A stretch of DNA of 64,000 bases from Thiorhodococcus drewsii AZ1 (GTDB lineage: Bacteria > Pseudomonadota > Gammaproteobacteria > Chromatiales > Chromatiaceae). This document shows positions 38,194 to 47,981 of this stretch, piece after piece. A program made the translations under genes and the position numbers. The notes beneath the pieces were generated by a model, which saw only the letters and a program-made list of their open reading frames with translations, did not search any database and was not told the DNA's origin. The stretch is from the NCBI RefSeq assembly GCF_000224065.1, contig NZ_AFWT01000018.1:1-64000 (forward strand), in the 5' to 3' direction. Positions within the stretch are counted from its first letter, which is position 1. Every line of letters begins with the position of its first letter.

Positions 38194-38520
38194 ATGAATC
38201 CGCCCCAAGAGCCTTTGGAAGACGCACCTGGGTTTGTCTTCAAGGGTGAGCTGACCATCTATACGGCGGCGGAGTCATACGCCAGGCTGCAGGACTTTAT
38301 GGTGGCGCATCATCGGTGCGCGCTCGATCTCTCCGCCGTCTCCGAAATCGATTGTGCCGGTTTGCAATGTCTGCTCAGGAGCGTGCAACTGGCAGAGCGC
38401 GAAGGCAAGCGCCTGATGTTGGCCGCTCGCAGCCAGGTCGTGGATGAGGCCATCGCACTGCTGCATCTGGGGTCGGCCTTCGGTATCGATGCGTCTCACT
38501 CGGAGCAGGATGCCTCATGA
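38194..38520 (+). CDS. STAS-domain protein
   Basis: 108 residues with FKGELTIYTAAESYARLQDF and ALDLSAVSEIDCAGLQCLLR, the anti-anti-sigma type STAS fold with the 'D.S....D..G' loop, followed by LHLGSAFGI. The residue usually phosphorylated (a Ser before AG) is Cys here (DCAGLQ). STAS proteins between cheY and cheA are known in several che clusters; their role is probably adaptor-like. GGAGG precedes ATG 38194 and the stop overlaps cheA as ATGA. Confidence 0.8.
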   Translation: MNPPQEPLEDAPGFVFKGELTIYTAAESYARLQDFMVAHHRCALDLSAVSEIDCAGLQCLLRSVQLAEREGKRLMLAARSQVVDEAIALLHLGSAFGIDASHSEQDAS

Positions 38521-40739
38521 ATCTCGATAACGCCCGCCAAGCCTTCATCGAAGAGGTCGCCGAGCTACTGCAGTCGATGGAGGATGCACTGCTCGCCTTG
38601 GAAGACAACCTGCAGGACGCGGAGTCGCTCAATGAGGTCTTCAGGGCGATGCATACCATCAAGGGAACGGCCGGCGTTTTTGGCTACAACGCGGTGGTGG
38701 AGTTCACGCATACGGTCGAGACGCTCATGGATCAGGTGCGCTCGGGGCAGCGGCCCTTGACGAATCCGCTCATCGCCACCCTCGTCGAGTGTCGCGATCA
38801 TACGGAGCGCCTGGTGGAGTTCTTCTCCGAGGCGAGTTTGGAGGGTGATGCAGCGGGGGGGGGTGCGCTTGACGAGGGGCTGAGGGAGGCGGGCGACGCG
38901 CTTCTGCGTCGATTGGGGCAGCCTATCGCGCCAACGGAGTCTGTTGAGTCGAGGTCTACTGACCGGGCGAGTGGTAAGTTTCTACCGGTTTCGAGCGATA
39001 CCTGGATGATCACGCTTGAATTCGGTTCGGACGCCTTCCGTAATGGCATGGATCCGCTGTCCTTTCTGCGTTATCTCGGGTCCTTGGGGGACCTGGTTCA
39101 CGTCTCGACCCTGTTGCGAATGGATCCCGAGCGACCAGAGGCGTTCGATCCCGAGAGCTGTTACCTGTGTTTCGGAATTGCGTTCCGCAGCGATACGGAC
39201 AAGGCGACCATCGCTGGAGTCTTTGAATTTGCCGAGCAGGATTGCGAGATCCGCATTCTGGAGCCCGAATCGGAACAGGCCAAATATCTCGATCTGCTTG
39301 GGGCGGTGCATGAGGATCAGGTGGGGACCATCGGCGAGCTGCTCGTTCATGTCGGTGCCTTGACTCGCCGCGAACTCGAACGCGCGCTCATGACGCAGGA
39401 GGCGGAGGCTGGATTGCAGTCGCCTGGCTCCGAGATACGGCGTCGTCTCGGCGAGATCCTGGTGGCGCAGGGCTCGATCAAGCCCAGCGTGGTCGAGCAG
39501 GCCGCCAAGACCCAGGAGGCGGTGCGTGTTCGACGCCAGGAAGAGAGTCATTTCATCCGAGTGGATGCACGGCGTCTCGGTCATCTGATCGATCTGGTGG
39601 GCGAATTGGTCACCAGCAGCGCAGCCATTCGTGTCATCGTCAATCGGGCAGGGATCGACGACGCGAGCGAGGTGGTCGATGGCGTCGATTATCTGGTGTC
39701 CGAAATTCGCGATAACGCGCTTCAGCTGCGGATGGTTCCGATCGAGGACTGTTTGTCGCGTTTTCGTCGGGTAGTACGGGATGCCTGCCAGGAACTCGGC
39801 AAGCAGATCGATCTCGTCATCACGGGTGGTGAAACCGAGCTGGATAAGACCGTGATCGAACGTATGATCGATCCGCTGACCCATCTTATCCGCAATGCCA
39901 TTGACCACGGCATTGAGACACCCGATGTCCGCCAGGCTGCGGGTAAGTCTCCTGGCGGGACCCTCAATATCAACGCCTTCCATGACTCCGGGCACATCGT
40001 CATCGAGATCGCCGACGATGGTGCGGGGTTGGACTCCGCGCGCATTCGCGCCAAGGCGGAGGCGCGGGGTCTGGTCAAGCCGGAAGACAGCCTGAGCGAG
40101 GAGGAAGTCTTGCGCCTCATCTTTGCGCCCGGACTATCCACCAAGGAACAGGCGACCAATCTCTCGGGGCGCGGTGTCGGGATGGATGTGGTGCGGCGAA
40201 ACATCGAGGAATTGCGCGGCTCGGTCGAGTTGGAGAGCGAACTCGGGGTCGGCACCAAGATCACCATTATCCTGCCGCTGACGCTTGCGATCATTGAGGG
40301 TTTTCTCGTGGCCTCTGGTGAGGACAAATTCATCATCCCGCTTTCACAAGTGGTCGAATGCGTGGAAATGAACATCGAGAGCACGCCCGGGCGCCATGGC
40401 AATGGTCAGCATTACATCAATCTGCGAGGTGAGGTGTTGCCCTTCATCCGCCTGACTGAGCTGTTCGAGAGCCGTGAAAACAGGAGCATCGAGCAACGGG
40501 AGAGCCTGGTCGTGGTGCGCTTCGGCCGTCACCGGATGGGGTTGGTCGTCGACGGCCTGCTCGGTGAGCTGCAGACCGTGATCAAACCGCTCGGCAAGCT
40601 GTTCGAGCGTCTTCACGGGGTCGCTGGCGCGACCATTCTGGGGACGGGCGAAATTGCCTTGATTCTGGATGTGACCGAGCTGGCGGCCGTTGATCAGGTC
40701 GGGCATCCGAGCACGAATGCGATGTTGACGACACATTAG
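38517..40739 (+). CDS. cheA: Chemotaxis histidine kinase CheA
   Basis: 740 residues. P1 with the phospho-His in FRAMHTIKGTAGVFG (about residue 46); a linker of about 200 residues containing a TAF-like stretch; dimerisation helices (RRLGHLIDLVGELVTSSAAI); ATPase with HLIRNAIDHGIETP, IADDGAGLDSA and GRGVGMDVVRRNIEEL; and a C-terminal CheW-like P5 (FIIPLSQVVECVEM). It phosphorylates CheY and CheB in response to receptors. The start overlaps the STAS stop. Confidence 0.96.
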   Translation: MNLDNARQAFIEEVAELLQSMEDALLALEDNLQDAESLNEVFRAMHTIKGTAGVFGYNAVVEFTHTVETLMDQVRSGQRPLTNPLIATLVECRDHTERLVEFFSEASLEGDAAGGGALDEGLREAGDALLRRLGQPIAPTESVESRSTDRASGKFLPVSSDTWMITLEFGSDAFRNGMDPLSFLRYLGSLGDLVHVSTLLRMDPERPEAFDPESCYLCFGIAFRSDTDKATIAGVFEFAEQDCEIRILEPESEQAKYLDLLGAVHEDQVGTIGELLVHVGALTRRELERALMTQEAEAGLQSPGSEIRRRLGEILVAQGSIKPSVVEQAAKTQEAVRVRRQEESHFIRVDARRLGHLIDLVGELVTSSAAIRVIVNRAGIDDASEVVDGVDYLVSEIRDNALQLRMVPIEDCLSRFRRVVRDACQELGKQIDLVITGGETELDKTVIERMIDPLTHLIRNAIDHGIETPDVRQAAGKSPGGTLNINAFHDSGHIVIEIADDGAGLDSARIRAKAEARGLVKPEDSLSEEEVLRLIFAPGLSTKEQATNLSGRGVGMDVVRRNIEELRGSVELESELGVGTKITIILPLTLAIIEGFLVASGEDKFIIPLSQVVECVEMNIESTPGRHGNGQHYINLRGEVLPFIRLTELFESRENRSIEQRESLVVVRFGRHRMGLVVDGLLGELQTVIKPLGKLFERLHGVAGATILGTGEIALILDVTELAAVDQVGHPSTNAMLTTH

Positions 40740-40822
40740 GTGGTGGCGCTGTCCGGCAACCCTGGGTTCAGGGGGCGTCGCGCTTGATTTCTCTGGATAC
40801 CTGAATCGATAAGGAGCGTTCC

Positions 40823-42778
40823 ATGTTGCGTTCGATGACCATGGCCAAGAGACTCGTTCTTGGTTTCGGCACCGTGCTCGTGCTGTTAGTGATGGTGGGA
40901 GGGCTTTCTTTCTTGACGATCGATCGTGCCTCGTCCGGATTCTCCGAGTATCGCCAAAAGGCGATCCGCTCCAACCGAATGGGTGCGATGCAGGCGTCTA
41001 TGCTGCTGGCGCGGTTTCAGGTGAAGGACTTTATTCATACACATAGCACCGAAAGCGTCACCGCCTTTAGGCGTTATGTCGAATCGACCAAGGCGACGCT
41101 CAATGAGATGTTAGGGCTGGTTCAGAATCCCGAGCGCAAGGCGCTGTTGGCGCAGTCTTCGACGGATATCGAGACCTACTCGCAGTCTTTCGACACCATG
41201 GTCTCTAAAGCGCAGGAAAGCGATCGGATCGAACACGAGGTGTTGGCCGTCGTGGGGGCTCAGATCGAGCAACGCCTGAACCGCATTCTTGAAAACGCGA
41301 ACGAATCCGGTGATACGGATGCCGTTTTGTCTGCCGCTCGTGCCCTCCGTTATCTACTTATCGCGCGGATCAACGTCCGTGGCTTTATCTCGACTGGTGC
41401 TCAGGACGATGTCGATAAGGTGAATCGGGAATGGGATGCGTTCGTCAAGCAGATGGACGCATTGGACGCCAGTCTCCAGGATCCTTCGCGTCGCGCCCTG
41501 CTGGGGGAGATCGTGCGTTTCAAGGACGACTACTATACGGCCTTCGGCCAACTGGTGAGCATCGTCCATGAAGGCAATCAGATCGTTTCGGAGACGCTCA
41601 ATACGCTTGGGCCGAAATTTGCCGAGGATATCGAAAAAGTCAAATCGTCTTATCACGATGAGCAAGACGCCCTCGGGCCGAAGATTCAGGCTGCCAATGA
41701 TCGCGCGGTGGTGATGATCGCAATCTTGTCCCTGATAGCCCTGTCGGTGGGTGTTCTGATTGCCTGGTGGATCGTTCGTGTCGTGATGGGGCAGTTGGGC
41801 AAGGACCCTGCGGTGATTGCGGAGGTTACCCGTCAGATCGCGGGAGGGAACCTGGCCGTCGACTTCGATCAGACCGGGATTCGGGGTGTCTATCGGGACA
41901 TGAACCTGATGGTCGAGCGCTTGCGTCAGGTCGTCGGAGAGGTGCGAAGCGGGTCGGATAATCTGTCTTCGGCCTCGACCGAGGTCAGTGCGACGGCGCA
42001 GTCGTTGAGCCAGGGGGCGACCGAACAGGCCGCCAGCGTCGAGGAGACAACGGCAAGCATCGAGCAGCTGAACGCCTCGGTCCAGCAGAACACCGAGAAT
42101 GCCCGTGTCACCAATGGGATCGCCAAACATTCGGCCGAGGAGGCTCGGCGTGGTGGCGAGGCGGTTCAGCGTACCGTCGCGGCGATGCGCGAGATCGCAA
42201 GCAAGATCGGTCTGATTGAGGACATTGCCTACAAGACCAATCTGCTTGCGCTCAATGCGGCGATCGAGGCGGCACGGGCCGGTGAGCATGGCAAGGGCTT
42301 CACGGTGGTGGCGGCCGAGGTTCGCAAGCTGGCCGAGAACAGTGGCGTGACGGCGCAGGAGATCAAAAAACTGGCGACCGGCAGCGTGACCATCGCCGAG
42401 GAGGCCGGCACCTTGCTGGAGGAGATGGTACCCAATATCGCCAAGACTGCAGATCTGATCGAGGAGATTACCGCCGCGTCCGGAGAGCAGGCGACTGGTA
42501 TCGGCCAGATCAATGAGGCCATGACGCAACTCGACAAGGCAACCCAGCAAAACGCCTCCTCATCGGAGGAGTTGGCGGCAACTGCGGAGGAGTTGAGCGG
42601 CCAGGCGAATCAGCTCCAAGAGATCATGTCTTTCTTCCGCATGGAAGGTGCCGACTCCCGATCGGTCGCGCGTCCAATAGTGCGTGCCGCCGACACGCCA
42701 AAATACAGGGCCAACGACTTCACCAACAGCTCGGCCGATCTCGCCGATTTCACAAACAAAGATTTCGAGCGCTTCTGA
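40823..42778 (+). CDS. Methyl-accepting chemotaxis protein with HBM-type sensor
   Basis: 651 residues: first helix at about 12-32, a long all-helical periplasmic region (residues 35-290) of the HBM type seen in McpS-like receptors, second helix near 293-318, a HAMP segment, and the signalling hairpin [23 protein letters not shown] receptors sense organic acids or other small molecules; the ligand here is unknown. No NWETF-type CheR/CheB tether is at the C-terminus (DFERF). It lies between cheA and cheW. Confidence 0.88.
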   Translation: MLRSMTMAKRLVLGFGTVLVLLVMVGGLSFLTIDRASSGFSEYRQKAIRSNRMGAMQASMLLARFQVKDFIHTHSTESVTAFRRYVESTKATLNEMLGLVQNPERKALLAQSSTDIETYSQSFDTMVSKAQESDRIEHEVLAVVGAQIEQRLNRILENANESGDTDAVLSAARALRYLLIARINVRGFISTGAQDDVDKVNREWDAFVKQMDALDASLQDPSRRALLGEIVRFKDDYYTAFGQLVSIVHEGNQIVSETLNTLGPKFAEDIEKVKSSYHDEQDALGPKIQAANDRAVVMIAILSLIALSVGVLIAWWIVRVVMGQLGKDPAVIAEVTRQIAGGNLAVDFDQTGIRGVYRDMNLMVERLRQVVGEVRSGSDNLSSASTEVSATAQSLSQGATEQAASVEETTASIEQLNASVQQNTENARVTNGIAKHSAEEARRGGEAVQRTVAAMREIASKIGLIEDIAYKTNLLALNAAIEAARAGEHGKGFTVVAAEVRKLAENSGVTAQEIKKLATGSVTIAEEAGTLLEEMVPNIAKTADLIEEITAASGEQATGIGQINEAMTQLDKATQQNASSSEELAATAEELSGQANQLQEIMSFFRMEGADSRSVARPIVRAADTPKYRANDFTNSSADLADFTNKDFERF

Positions 42779-42791
42779 GCGGAGGATGGCG

Positions 42792-43349
42792 ATGGGCGAA
42801 CTCGTCGTGAGCGACAAGCGGGTCGAGGCAGCGCGGGATGGGACGGAGGAGATGTGTCAGTATCTGACCTTTTCCGTATCCGACGAGTGTTTTGCGATGT
42901 CGATCGGTGCGGTCAAGGAGATCATCGAGACCCCTCAGGTGACGCGTGTACCCATGACCCCGGACTACATTCGGGGCGTTATCAACCTGCGCGGCAGCGT
43001 GGTCCCCGTCGTCGATCTGGGTGCCCGTCTTGGTCGCAGTCCGCTGATTCTGACCAAGCGCAGCTGTATCGTTCTGGTCGAGGTGCGGGCTGGGGTGGGT
43101 GACGGCCATGTGCTCGGTATGCTGGTCGACGAGGTCAAGAGCATCCTGGATATCGCGCGCGACGATATCAGGCCTCCGCCCGAGTTCGGCTCCGAGATCC
43201 GGACCGATTTCATTGAGGCCATGGGGCGGGTGGACGATATTTTCCTTATCATCCTGAGCATGGACCACGTCCTCTCCATCCAGGAATTGGCGGCGCTTCG
43301 CCGTCTCGGCGAGGAGGCGGCTCAAACGAGCCAGGATGTCGATCCTTGA
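42792..43349 (+). CDS. cheW: Chemotaxis coupling protein CheW
   Basis: 185 residues with a CheW domain: QYLTFSVSDECFAMSIGAVK, VPMTPDYIRGVINLRGSVVP and GMLVDEVKSILDI. It links receptors to CheA. ATG 42792 is preferred because GGAGG is six bases upstream; ATG 42786 is too close. About 20 residues longer than E. coli CheW at both ends. Confidence 0.93.
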   Translation: MGELVVSDKRVEAARDGTEEMCQYLTFSVSDECFAMSIGAVKEIIETPQVTRVPMTPDYIRGVINLRGSVVPVVDLGARLGRSPLILTKRSCIVLVEVRAGVGDGHVLGMLVDEVKSILDIARDDIRPPPEFGSEIRTDFIEAMGRVDDIFLIILSMDHVLSIQELAALRRLGEEAAQTSQDVDP

Positions 43350-43574
43350 TTTCCCCGCCGTGTTTGGCTCGCCGATCTCCGTTCCTCTCGGAGGCCGAGC
43401 CATGTGCATTGAAGGGCGAGGATGTCGATCGATTCCGTCGTTGTATCTCCGAATCGGCGGATCTCTCACCATGCGTTATATCGAGTCCCCGCAGTGTTTG
43501 ACCACCGGGGCGCCCCTGCTTCAGCGATCCATTCCGCGTTTACGTTCGAGGTGAGCGAGAGCGCTCATTTGGAA

Positions 43575-44180
43575 ATGCAAGATTCGTTCGCGGGCGGAAC
43601 GCGTGTCGAAAGGCGTTTCCTCCATCCGGGCGAATACCATGTGACGCGCGAGCCCATGCTGATCTCGACGTTGCTCGGATCCTGTGTGTCCGTCTGTCTG
43701 TTCGACCCGGAGGCGCATGTGATGGGTATGAATCATTTTCTGCTGCCGACGGCGCGTTCTTGGTCGGTCGATCAGCCGCTTTTGAATTCGGAGGCCGGAC
43801 GCTATGGACTGTGGGCCATGGAATTGCTGGTGAACGGCATGCTGGCCCTGGGGGCTCGGCGGGAGCGGTTGCGGGCCAAGGCTTTCGGTGGCGCGAACGT
43901 CTTGGACTCACTGATTCCGCCGTCGCCGGGGCGTGAGGCGATCGGAACCGCAAATGTACATTTCGTCCAACGCTTTTTGGAGCAGGATGGGATTTCGCTG
44001 GTCGCGCAGGACCTAGGCGGCAATCATGGGCGCCAGATTCATTTCTATGGCGGCGACTATGCGGTCTATCTGCGCCGTATTCCACGGGCGCAGTCGACCT
44101 CGGTCGAGGACCAGGAGCGCCGCTATCTGCAGCGTACGCTGCAGCTCAAGAGCCAGCCTGGCTCGGCTGACTTTTTCTGA
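43575..44180 (+). CDS. cheD: Chemoreceptor glutamine deamidase CheD
   Basis: 201 residues from ATG 43575, with RFLHPGEYHVTREPMLISTL, the catalytic Cys in LLGSCVSVCLF, and the His in MGMNHFLLPTA. CheD deamidates receptor glutamines and can bind CheY-P phosphatases. The frame is open from 43422 and GTG 43551 is another option; the family normally begins just before RFLHPGEY. No cheR lies in front of it, though that is its usual neighbour. Confidence 0.88.
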   Translation: MQDSFAGGTRVERRFLHPGEYHVTREPMLISTLLGSCVSVCLFDPEAHVMGMNHFLLPTARSWSVDQPLLNSEAGRYGLWAMELLVNGMLALGARRERLRAKAFGGANVLDSLIPPSPGREAIGTANVHFVQRFLEQDGISLVAQDLGGNHGRQIHFYGGDYAVYLRRIPRAQSTSVEDQERRYLQRTLQLKSQPGSADFF

Positions 44181-44254
44181 TGCATCCTCGATGATTCGGG
44201 GATGACATCGTGGCGAGCAGTTGGCTTCCGGCCGGTTTCAAAGGGGGGAAGGCG

Positions 44255-45382
44255 ATGAGTCCGGTCAAGGTTCTGATCGTGGACGATTCCGCCGTCGTGC
44301 GCCAGGTGCTCACCGAGCAACTGAGTGGTATTGCGGGCATTCAGGTGATGGGCGCGGCGCGCGACCCCATTTTCGCTCAGCGGTTTCTGGAGCAGCGGTT
44401 GCTGGAGAATCAGTGGCCGGATGTGATCCTGCTCGATATCGAGATGCCGCGCATGGACGGCATCACCTTTTTGCGTCAGCTGATGAAGGAACACCCAACT
44501 CCGGTCGTCATCTGTTCGACGCTGACCGAAAAGGGCGCTGAGGTGACCATGCAGGCAATGAGTGCCGGTGCGGTCGACATCATCGCCAAACCCAAGCTCG
44601 CATTGCGCCAGTTTCTCGAAGAATCCCGAACGCTGCTGGGGGACGCGATCAAGGCCGCGAGTCATGCGCGCATGGACAAGATCTCGTCGCAGGCGCGCCA
44701 CTCCCCGGTGCCGGTTCCCTTGCCAGCTAAGCTGACGGCCGATGTGGTGCTCGCCGAGCGCGGCTTCAGGCCGCTCGCCGAGACTACGGATCGGGTTGTC
44801 GCCATCGGGACCTCGACCGGAGGGACTCAGGCATTGGAATATGTGCTGACGCGGTTGCCTCGGACGACGCCAGGCATGGTCATCGTTCAGCACATGCCGG
44901 GACAGTTCACTGCGGCCTTTGCCAAGCGTCTCAACCAGTTGTGTGACATTGAGGTGCGCGAGGCCCGCGACGGAGACCGCGTCATTGCCGGTCTGGCCCT
45001 GATTGCGCCGGGAACCGATCATCTTCTGCTGCGTCGCAGCGGCGCCCAGTATCGCGTCGAGGTCAAGAACGGGCCTTTGGTCAGTCGGCATCGGCCGTCA
45101 GTGGATGTCCTCTTCCGTTCCACAGCCCAGTCCGCTGGGCCGAACGCCGTTGGGGTCATCATGACCGGCATGGGTGACGATGGGGCGCGCGGTCTGCTGG
45201 AGATGCATGAAGCGGGCGCCTTCACTGTCGCCCAGGACGAGGCGAGCTGCGTCGTGTATGGCATGCCCAAAGAGGCGGTCAAGCTCGGTGGCGTGGATGC
45301 CGTGCTGGGGTTGGCTCAGATTCCGAACGTCGTCGCGCAGGCACCGACGCGCTCTGTCTATATCAAGGCGACGGCGCACTGA
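44255..45382 (+). CDS. cheB: Chemotaxis protein-glutamate methylesterase CheB
   Basis: 375 residues. Receiver domain with [14 protein letters not shown] and phospho-Asp in [11 protein letters not shown]; catalytic domain with Ser in [11 protein letters not shown], His in [15 protein letters not shown] and Asp in [10 protein letters not shown]. CheB removes methyl groups from receptors after phosphorylation by CheA. ATG 44255 has GGGGGGAAGG just upstream. It ends the che operon. Confidence 0.95.
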   Translation: MSPVKVLIVDDSAVVRQVLTEQLSGIAGIQVMGAARDPIFAQRFLEQRLLENQWPDVILLDIEMPRMDGITFLRQLMKEHPTPVVICSTLTEKGAEVTMQAMSAGAVDIIAKPKLALRQFLEESRTLLGDAIKAASHARMDKISSQARHSPVPVPLPAKLTADVVLAERGFRPLAETTDRVVAIGTSTGGTQALEYVLTRLPRTTPGMVIVQHMPGQFTAAFAKRLNQLCDIEVREARDGDRVIAGLALIAPGTDHLLLRRSGAQYRVEVKNGPLVSRHRPSVDVLFRSTAQSAGPNAVGVIMTGMGDDGARGLLEMHEAGAFTVAQDEASCVVYGMPKEAVKLGGVDAVLGLAQIPNVVAQAPTRSVYIKATAH

Positions 45383-45400
45383 CTGTCCGTTGTTCGGTGC

Positions 45401-45438
45401 GTCGAGCGCCCGCGCGTTTCTTTCTGCAGGCGCTCGAC
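45401..45438. terminator. Perfect inverted repeat between convergent cheB and mcp
   Basis: GTCGAGCGCC (45401-45410) and GGCGCTCGAC (45429-45438) are exact reverse complements, ten bases each, with an 18-base loop, placed between two converging genes. There is no T run, so it may be a bidirectional terminator that needs Rho or an mRNA end-protecting hairpin. Confidence 0.5.
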
Positions 45439-45446
45439 TATGCCTG

Positions 45447-47063
45447 TCACACCTTGAAGTGTCCAACCAGGTTCTGAAGATCCGCCGCGAGTCGCGCCAA
45501 TTGCTCCGATGCCTCTGTCGTCAGTCGCGCCGACTGGGCATTGCCTTCCGCAGCATCCATGATGCTGGAGACGTTGCGGTTCATCTCTTCCGCCACGGCG
45601 CTCTGTTCTTCGGCCGCGCTTGCGACCTGGGTATTGACATCGTTGATGGTGGTCACGGCGACGGTGATGGAGTCGAGCGAAGTTTCCGCTTCGATCGCGC
45701 TCTCGCGGCTTTCGGTCGCGCGCTGCTGGCTGTCCTCCATGACGGAGACCGCGCGGCGGCTTGCTTGCTGCAGTCGCTCGATCATCGCATGGATCTCCTG
45801 GGTCGAGGTTTGGGTCCGGTTGGCTAAGGAGCGGACCTCGTCCGCAACCACAGCGAATCCACGTCCAGCTTCGCCTGCGCGGGCGGCCTCGATGGCTGCA
45901 TTCAGTGCCAGCAGATTGGTCTGTTCCGCGACGCCTCTGATGACATCGAGAATCTTGCCGATTTCTTCGCTATCGTGTCCGAGCTCGCGGATGACCTCCG
46001 CCGCGTTCTGAACCTCGTTGGCCAACTGTTCGATGCGGTTCATCGTGCCGCTGACCACGTCCTTGCCGGCCGTGGCGGCATCTTGAGCGGCATGAGTGGC
46101 CTCTGCGCCGTGTTGGGCGCTTTTGGCCACATCTTGGGCTGTCGCGCTCATCTCGTTCATCGCCGAGGCAAGCTGGTCGACCTCACTGCGTTGTTGGCTC
46201 ACACCGGCATTCGTGCGTTCGGTGACGTTCGCGAGGTCCTCGGCCGCAGTTGAAAGCTGGGCGGTGGATTCGAGGATCCGTCGGATCAGATCCCGGAAGT
46301 TGTCCATCATGTCATTGAACGCGTGACAAGCACGTCCGATCTCGTCATTTCCCTTTGCCGAAAGTCGGCGAGCCAGGTCGCCGTCGCCCGAGGCGATGCC
46401 TTCGAGTCCGCGGGTCATCTCGTCGAGAGGACGGGTGACGAATTGCCGTGTGAAATAGTAGAGAACGATCAGTACCGGGAGACTCAGCAGGGCGGCCATG
46501 CTGAAGATCTTGATCGCGAACATGCGCACGTCCGCGTTCACCTCGTCGAGTTCGATCTCCATGCTCACGGCTCCGAGCACCGAATCCGGCGGGGGCATGG
46601 AATGACACATGGTGCAGTCTTTGCCTAGGTAGTTCTTACGCGCGAAGGCGGGTGCTACGGCGCGCAGTAGACTACCGTCATCGGAGAGCTGGAGATAGGT
46701 CTCTCCGGTTTCCAAGACCTGGCGCTCGATATCGTCACGAGGCTTCTCGTGGTTGGTGCCCTCGCCGTACTGCATGGAGACGTTCTTGCCTCGCAGCACA
46801 CGCAGATCCTTGACGTTTCTGAGCTCGATGATCTGGTCCAGGAAGGCGGCTCGCTGCGAGATGGTTCCGGTGATCATCATGGTGGTGAGACCGGCCAGGG
46901 TCATTTCGTGCAGAGTACTGGTGAAGGCCTTGGCTTGATCGATCGCCGTTTGGCGCTGCTGATCGGCGGCCCACAGGATTAGAGCGGTCCACGCGGGTAT
47001 CAGAATGAGCCACATGGCACCCAGCAGGCGCATCCAGATGGGCAGGTCGTTGATACGTCTCAT
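45447..47063 (-). CDS. Methyl-accepting chemotaxis protein with periplasmic haem c site
   Basis: 538 residues: first helix at about 10-32, a periplasmic domain of about 150 residues containing [12 protein letters not shown] (haem c motif CTMCH at about residue 150, encoded at 46602-46616), second helix at about 187-206, HAMP, and a signalling hairpin [21 protein letters not shown]. Receptors with c-type haem in the sensor region, such as Desulfovibrio DcrA and Geobacter proteins, sense redox state or oxygen-related ligands. The motif lies on the periplasmic side, as needed for haem attachment. It is transcribed away from yfbR toward cheB. Confidence 0.85.
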   Translation of the reverse strand: MRRINDLPIWMRLLGAMWLILIPAWTALILWAADQQRQTAIDQAKAFTSTLHEMTLAGLTTMMITGTISQRAAFLDQIIELRNVKDLRVLRGKNVSMQYGEGTNHEKPRDDIERQVLETGETYLQLSDDGSLLRAVAPAFARKNYLGKDCTMCHSMPPPDSVLGAVSMEIELDEVNADVRMFAIKIFSMAALLSLPVLIVLYYFTRQFVTRPLDEMTRGLEGIASGDGDLARRLSAKGNDEIGRACHAFNDMMDNFRDLIRRILESTAQLSTAAEDLANVTERTNAGVSQQRSEVDQLASAMNEMSATAQDVAKSAQHGAEATHAAQDAATAGKDVVSGTMNRIEQLANEVQNAAEVIRELGHDSEEIGKILDVIRGVAEQTNLLALNAAIEAARAGEAGRGFAVVADEVRSLANRTQTSTQEIHAMIERLQQASRRAVSVMEDSQQRATESRESAIEAETSLDSITVAVTTINDVNTQVASAAEEQSAVAEEMNRNVSSIMDAAEGNAQSARLTTEASEQLARLAADLQNLVGHFKV

Positions 47064-47212
47064 ATCTTTTCTCTGATTGTCTCGCCGCGCACGTTTCGCT
47101 TAGCTCAGTCTCGGATCCTGCCGTCTGCTTCGGGCGTCATCGGCTGCGGTCTATGTCTCAGTCATGGGTCCGGTCATTTCGTGAATGGCCGCATTCCTAG
47201 CAGGGTAGTGTG

Positions 47213-47229
47213 GACCTATTCGATAGGTC
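47213..47229. repeat. Short perfect inverted repeat upstream of the haem-c receptor gene
   Basis: GACCTAT-TCG-ATAGGTC is a perfect 7-bp palindrome with a three-base centre. It lies just beyond the end of the yfbR-like gene (which stops at 47253 on the minus strand) and about 150 bp before the receptor start. It could be an operator or the base of a weak terminator; nothing decides between them. Confidence 0.35.
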
Positions 47230-47252
47230 GGCCAAGCTCGATAACGTGCGTA

Positions 47253-47858
47253 TCATCCGGTGGGTTGCGCTCGTTCAAATAGAAGCCGATTATCTGCGCC
47301 GCTTTCTCCACGCATCTGTGAATAGAGTTCCATTACTGGCGACCAATCCAGGTGTGAAAAGGTTTTTTGGGCCTCTTCGGTCTTTTGCCTCAGGGCCGCC
47401 TCCGATTTCTGCGCGACCAAGGCGGCATGACGTCCGATACCTTCCTCGTGGATGAAGAGACAACCGTCCATCAGGTCGGCGAGTTTGATGATGAGCGCCA
47501 GGGCGGAACCCTCCAGTGCGGATTTACGCGCGGCGATTTCAGGGGCGATCTCGCGCTCGATGCGGACGAGGGGGTCGTTGGCTCCAGTGATTTCGGCGAT
47601 TCTATGCTTGAGTGGCGACGGCAGGTCGCCTGTCAGTAGCTCGGGCGCGTCATGGGTGAGTGCGTATTCCAACGCTTGGAGACGTGTCTCTGCGGGGAGT
47701 TCGTCACCTAAGATCCGAATCATGAGTTCACGTGCGATCATGGTGACCAAATAGTGGTGTTCGGCGAGGGTTTGGCTACGCGCGCAACGGACCGAGTGCC
47801 AGCGGGTCACGTGCCCGGATCGGGCAATGTCCTGCATATTGAGCTTCATGTCGTTCAT
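47253..47858 (-). CDS. YfbR-like HD-domain 5'-deoxynucleotidase
   Basis: 201 residues from ATG 47858 (MNDMKLNMQDIARSGHVTRW). HD-domain motifs are LAEHHYLVTMIARELM, then ALTHDAPELLTGDLPSPLK and IIKLADLMDG, which closely follow YfbR (His...HD...E...TGDLPTP). YfbR hydrolyses deoxynucleoside 5'-monophosphates. ATG 47846 is also possible. The long upstream extension to 48383 runs antisense to the next gene and is rejected. Confidence 0.8.
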   Translation of the reverse strand: MNDMKLNMQDIARSGHVTRWHSVRCARSQTLAEHHYLVTMIARELMIRILGDELPAETRLQALEYALTHDAPELLTGDLPSPLKHRIAEITGANDPLVRIEREIAPEIAARKSALEGSALALIIKLADLMDGCLFIHEEGIGRHAALVAQKSEAALRQKTEEAQKTFSHLDWSPVMELYSQMRGESGADNRLLFERAQPTG

Positions 47859-47981
47859 AGTGACTCGCTGATGGATGTAGGAGCGGCTGCGCGCGGTTGC
47901 GACTGACTTGATGGTCGTGTGGGCGGCGTGTAGCATTTTGCCGACACTGAATTTCAGTACGCCTAAATTGTGAATTAAATC

